Assembly: GCA_030602935.1 (NCBI GenBank)
Contig: JAUVYU010000042.1
Coordinates: 1 to 6,521 of the forward strand
Direction of reading: 5' to 3'
DNA length: 6,521 bases
From: Candidatus Bathyarchaeota archaeon
Lineage (GTDB): Archaea > Thermoproteota > Bathyarchaeia > TCS64
This document shows positions 5,161 through 6,521 of the stretch, one piece after another (position 1 is the stretch's first letter; each line of letters begins with the position of its first letter). The notes under the pieces were generated by a model, which ran no database searches, was not told where the DNA came from, and saw nothing but the letters and a program-made list of their open reading frames with translations. Position numbers and translations under genes: made by a program.

Positions 5161-5973
5161 TCACCTGAGGGACTCAAGGAACGAGAGAACCTCTCTATTG
5201 AATGATCCTGGGTCCTCCATATTTGACATGTGACCCACGCCCTCAAGAACAGCCAAACGAGCATCTGGAATGTCTCGCTCCATCACCCTGGCTATCTCCA
5301 GGAAATCCGACATGTCACGCCCTCCCACAACAACGAGGACCGGAACATCGATCTCCCCAAGGCGTCCGATGGCAGCAGGAGTGATGCTCTGCATGGCATC
5401 GGAGTTAGTCGACCAGTGCCAACCGGAATAGTCAGAGACCATCGTCGACAACCGTGGCGCTGCCTCTGGTAACTCGAAGATTGGCTTAAACAGTTGGCAC
5501 CCCGTCCAAACCTTCTTCGCAGAATCCAATCCCTCTTCCGAGAACTTGGTGAGAAGTTCATTGAAGATGGAGTTGAACTCATCGGAGTAACTGAAGCCTC
5601 CAAGAATTGAATCGACGGGTATCAGAGCTTGAGCCACGTCAGGATGTTCAAGGGTGAACTCGACAGCGATTCCTCCCCCCATGGAGAGACCCATCACATA
5701 TGCCTTGGAAATCTTGAGATAATCCAGGAGGGCCCTCAAGTCCTCCGTATGACAATAACTCTTATCGGGAGAAGGATAGGCCGATTTTCCGAAGCCACGT
5801 AGATCATACCGTAACACTCTGTATTTTTTGGATAATGTTTCGAACTGATCATCCCACATTCGGCTGTCCAGCGTATATCCATGGATCAGGACAAGCGGAT
5901 GCCCCGCTCCAGCTGTCTCATAGTATAGACGCGTACCGTTAACCTCTGCGTAACCCGATCCCGCAGAACTCAT
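5161..5973 (-). CDS. Alpha/beta-fold hydrolase
   Basis: A cytosolic serine hydrolase of the alpha/beta-hydrolase_1 group, 270 residues, the usual length. Residues 7-30 form the opening strands, with HGYT (31-34) as the oxyanion-hole motif. YDLRGFGKSAYP (56-67) is the conserved strand-4 loop. The nucleophile elbow is GLSMGG (95-100) with Ser97. A helical cap spans about 125-200. GGRD (217-220) gives acid Asp220, and GVGHMSNMEDP (245-255) gives His248. All three catalytic residues are intact. The overall pattern is closest to 3-oxoadipate enol-lactonase, carboxylesterase and meta-cleavage hydrolase types, but cap differences prevent a specific assignment. ATG 5973-5971 is preceded by a TATA-like box at the right spacing for a leaderless transcript. 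It lies 81 bp downstream of an MFS transporter gene on the same strand, so import or export of its substrate by that carrier is possible. Confidence 0.92.
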   Translation of the reverse strand: MSSAGSGYAEVNGTRLYYETAGAGHPLVLIHGYTLDSRMWDDQFETLSKKYRVLRYDLRGFGKSAYPSPDKSYCHTEDLRALLDYLKISKAYVMGLSMGGGIAVEFTLEHPDVAQALIPVDSILGGFSYSDEFNSIFNELLTKFSEEGLDSAKKVWTGCQLFKPIFELPEAAPRLSTMVSDYSGWHWSTNSDAMQSITPAAIGRLGEIDVPVLVVVGGRDMSDFLEIARVMERDIPDARLAVLEGVGHMSNMEDPGSFNREVLSFLESLR

Positions 5974-5994
5974 GATCCAAGAATGTTTGAGAGG

Positions 5995-6002
5995 GATTTA
6001 AC
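5995..6002 (-). promoter_or_regulatory. TATA-like box upstream of the alpha/beta hydrolase gene
   Basis: GTTAAATC on the minus strand is centred about 26 bp upstream of ATG 5973. This is the classic spacing for a leaderless archaeal transcript and implies expression separate from the upstream MFS gene. Confidence 0.5.
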
Positions 6003-6054
6003 GGTTTAGAAGATACGATGCGCCATCTTGGAAAATAATGCCGTAACCGGGCAG

Positions 6055-6521
6055 TCATTCTTCCCGCGTGTCATGAGTGAAAACTGAGAACACGAGAAAG
6101 CCGAGAACACCCATCACTCCCACGACTATACCAAGCAGATTATAGCTACCGACAGTCAAAGCGATCCCACCCAGAGCGGCCCCCAACGCGTTGCCGAGCC
6201 TCGAGGACCCCGAGTTGAGGGACATCATCGCCCCCCTGTACTCCGGGACCTGGTCGAGGGCTAGATCACTCGAACTTGAGGTCCACAAAGCAGCGCTGGA
6301 TGCGGCAAGCAGGATACAAACAATCGAACCATAGTAACTCGGAATGTTCGTGAACAGAATCGCGGAGATAGCAACCGCCAGAGCGGTGATACAGGTCAGG
6401 CGCCTCCTGCCCACTCTCTTGACGGCTCGACCTACCAACAAGCTCCCTAGCACGAAGCTGGATGTGGCCCCTGACCATATCACCCCAACCCACTGAGTGG
6501 GGATACCGTACTGCTGCCGGA
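6055..6521 (-). CDS. MFS transporter, C-terminal part (5' end outside window)
   Basis: The frame is open to the right edge and ends at TGA 6057-6055, giving 154 residues that correspond to about helices 7/8-12 of a major facilitator carrier. The visible part starts RQQYGIPTQWVGVIWSGATS. LLVGRAVKRVGRRR (27-40) is the C-half motif A. PEYRGAMMSLNSGSSRLGN (92-110) is the helix 10-11 region typical of drug/sugar-efflux-like MFS proteins, followed by ALGAALGGIALTVG and a last helix, VVGVMGVLGFLVFSVF. The tail THDTREE is cytosolic. A GTG at 6483 is in frame, but the sequence upstream of it is clearly family-like, so it is internal. It is not a close copy of the transporter at 125-1360. Substrate unknown. 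Confidence 0.88.
   Translation of the reverse strand, partial: RQQYGIPTQWVGVIWSGATSSFVLGSLLVGRAVKRVGRRRLTCITALAVAISAILFTNIPSYYGSIVCILLAASSAALWTSSSSDLALDQVPEYRGAMMSLNSGSSRLGNALGAALGGIALTVGSYNLLGIVVGVMGVLGFLVFSVFTHDTREE

Overview
The window looks archaeal. Four genes have a TATA-like box about 26-35 bp upstream of a plausible start and little or no Shine-Dalgarno sequence, as expected for leaderless or short-leader archaeal transcripts. The gene bodies are mostly GC-rich and use AGG often for arginine, while the intergenic DNA is AT-rich. I would guess an uncultured thermoproteote-type archaeon, but no phylogenetic marker is present. All calls were made by reading the sequence; no database search was run.

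Layout. Bases 2-91 may be the tail of an upstream gene. A complete 12-helix MFS transporter follows (125-1360, +). Its last codons run into a mobile-looking element at 1330-2696. This element is bounded by two inverted 137-bp repeats that differ at one base. Each repeat is itself MITE-like: it has CGCGCGCGCCAG termini and a near-central TTGACCGGTCAA palindrome. Inside are a tandem hairpin-forming repeat array (1500-1655), a weak 82-residue ORF (-), a better-supported 92-residue helical ORF (+), and a membrane-segment/zinc-ribbon pair of ORFs (-) that share one reading frame split by a single TAA. No transposase or recombinase is visible. Nine GCGCGC tracts lie in the element and none elsewhere in the window.

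To the right, all genes are on the minus strand. Reading with transcription from the right edge, they are: the C-terminal half of a second MFS transporter (cut by the window end), an alpha/beta hydrolase with an intact Ser-Asp-His triad, an ADP-ribosylglycohydrolase-family protein, and a conserved but uncharacterised 248-residue protein.

The flanking genes suggest small-molecule uptake and breakdown: two MFS carriers, an ester or C-C bond hydrolase and an N-glycoside hydrolase. The hydrolase and the last two genes each have a candidate promoter, so this is a cluster of separate units rather than one clear operon. The most unusual object is the inverted-repeat element with its unrecognised cargo.
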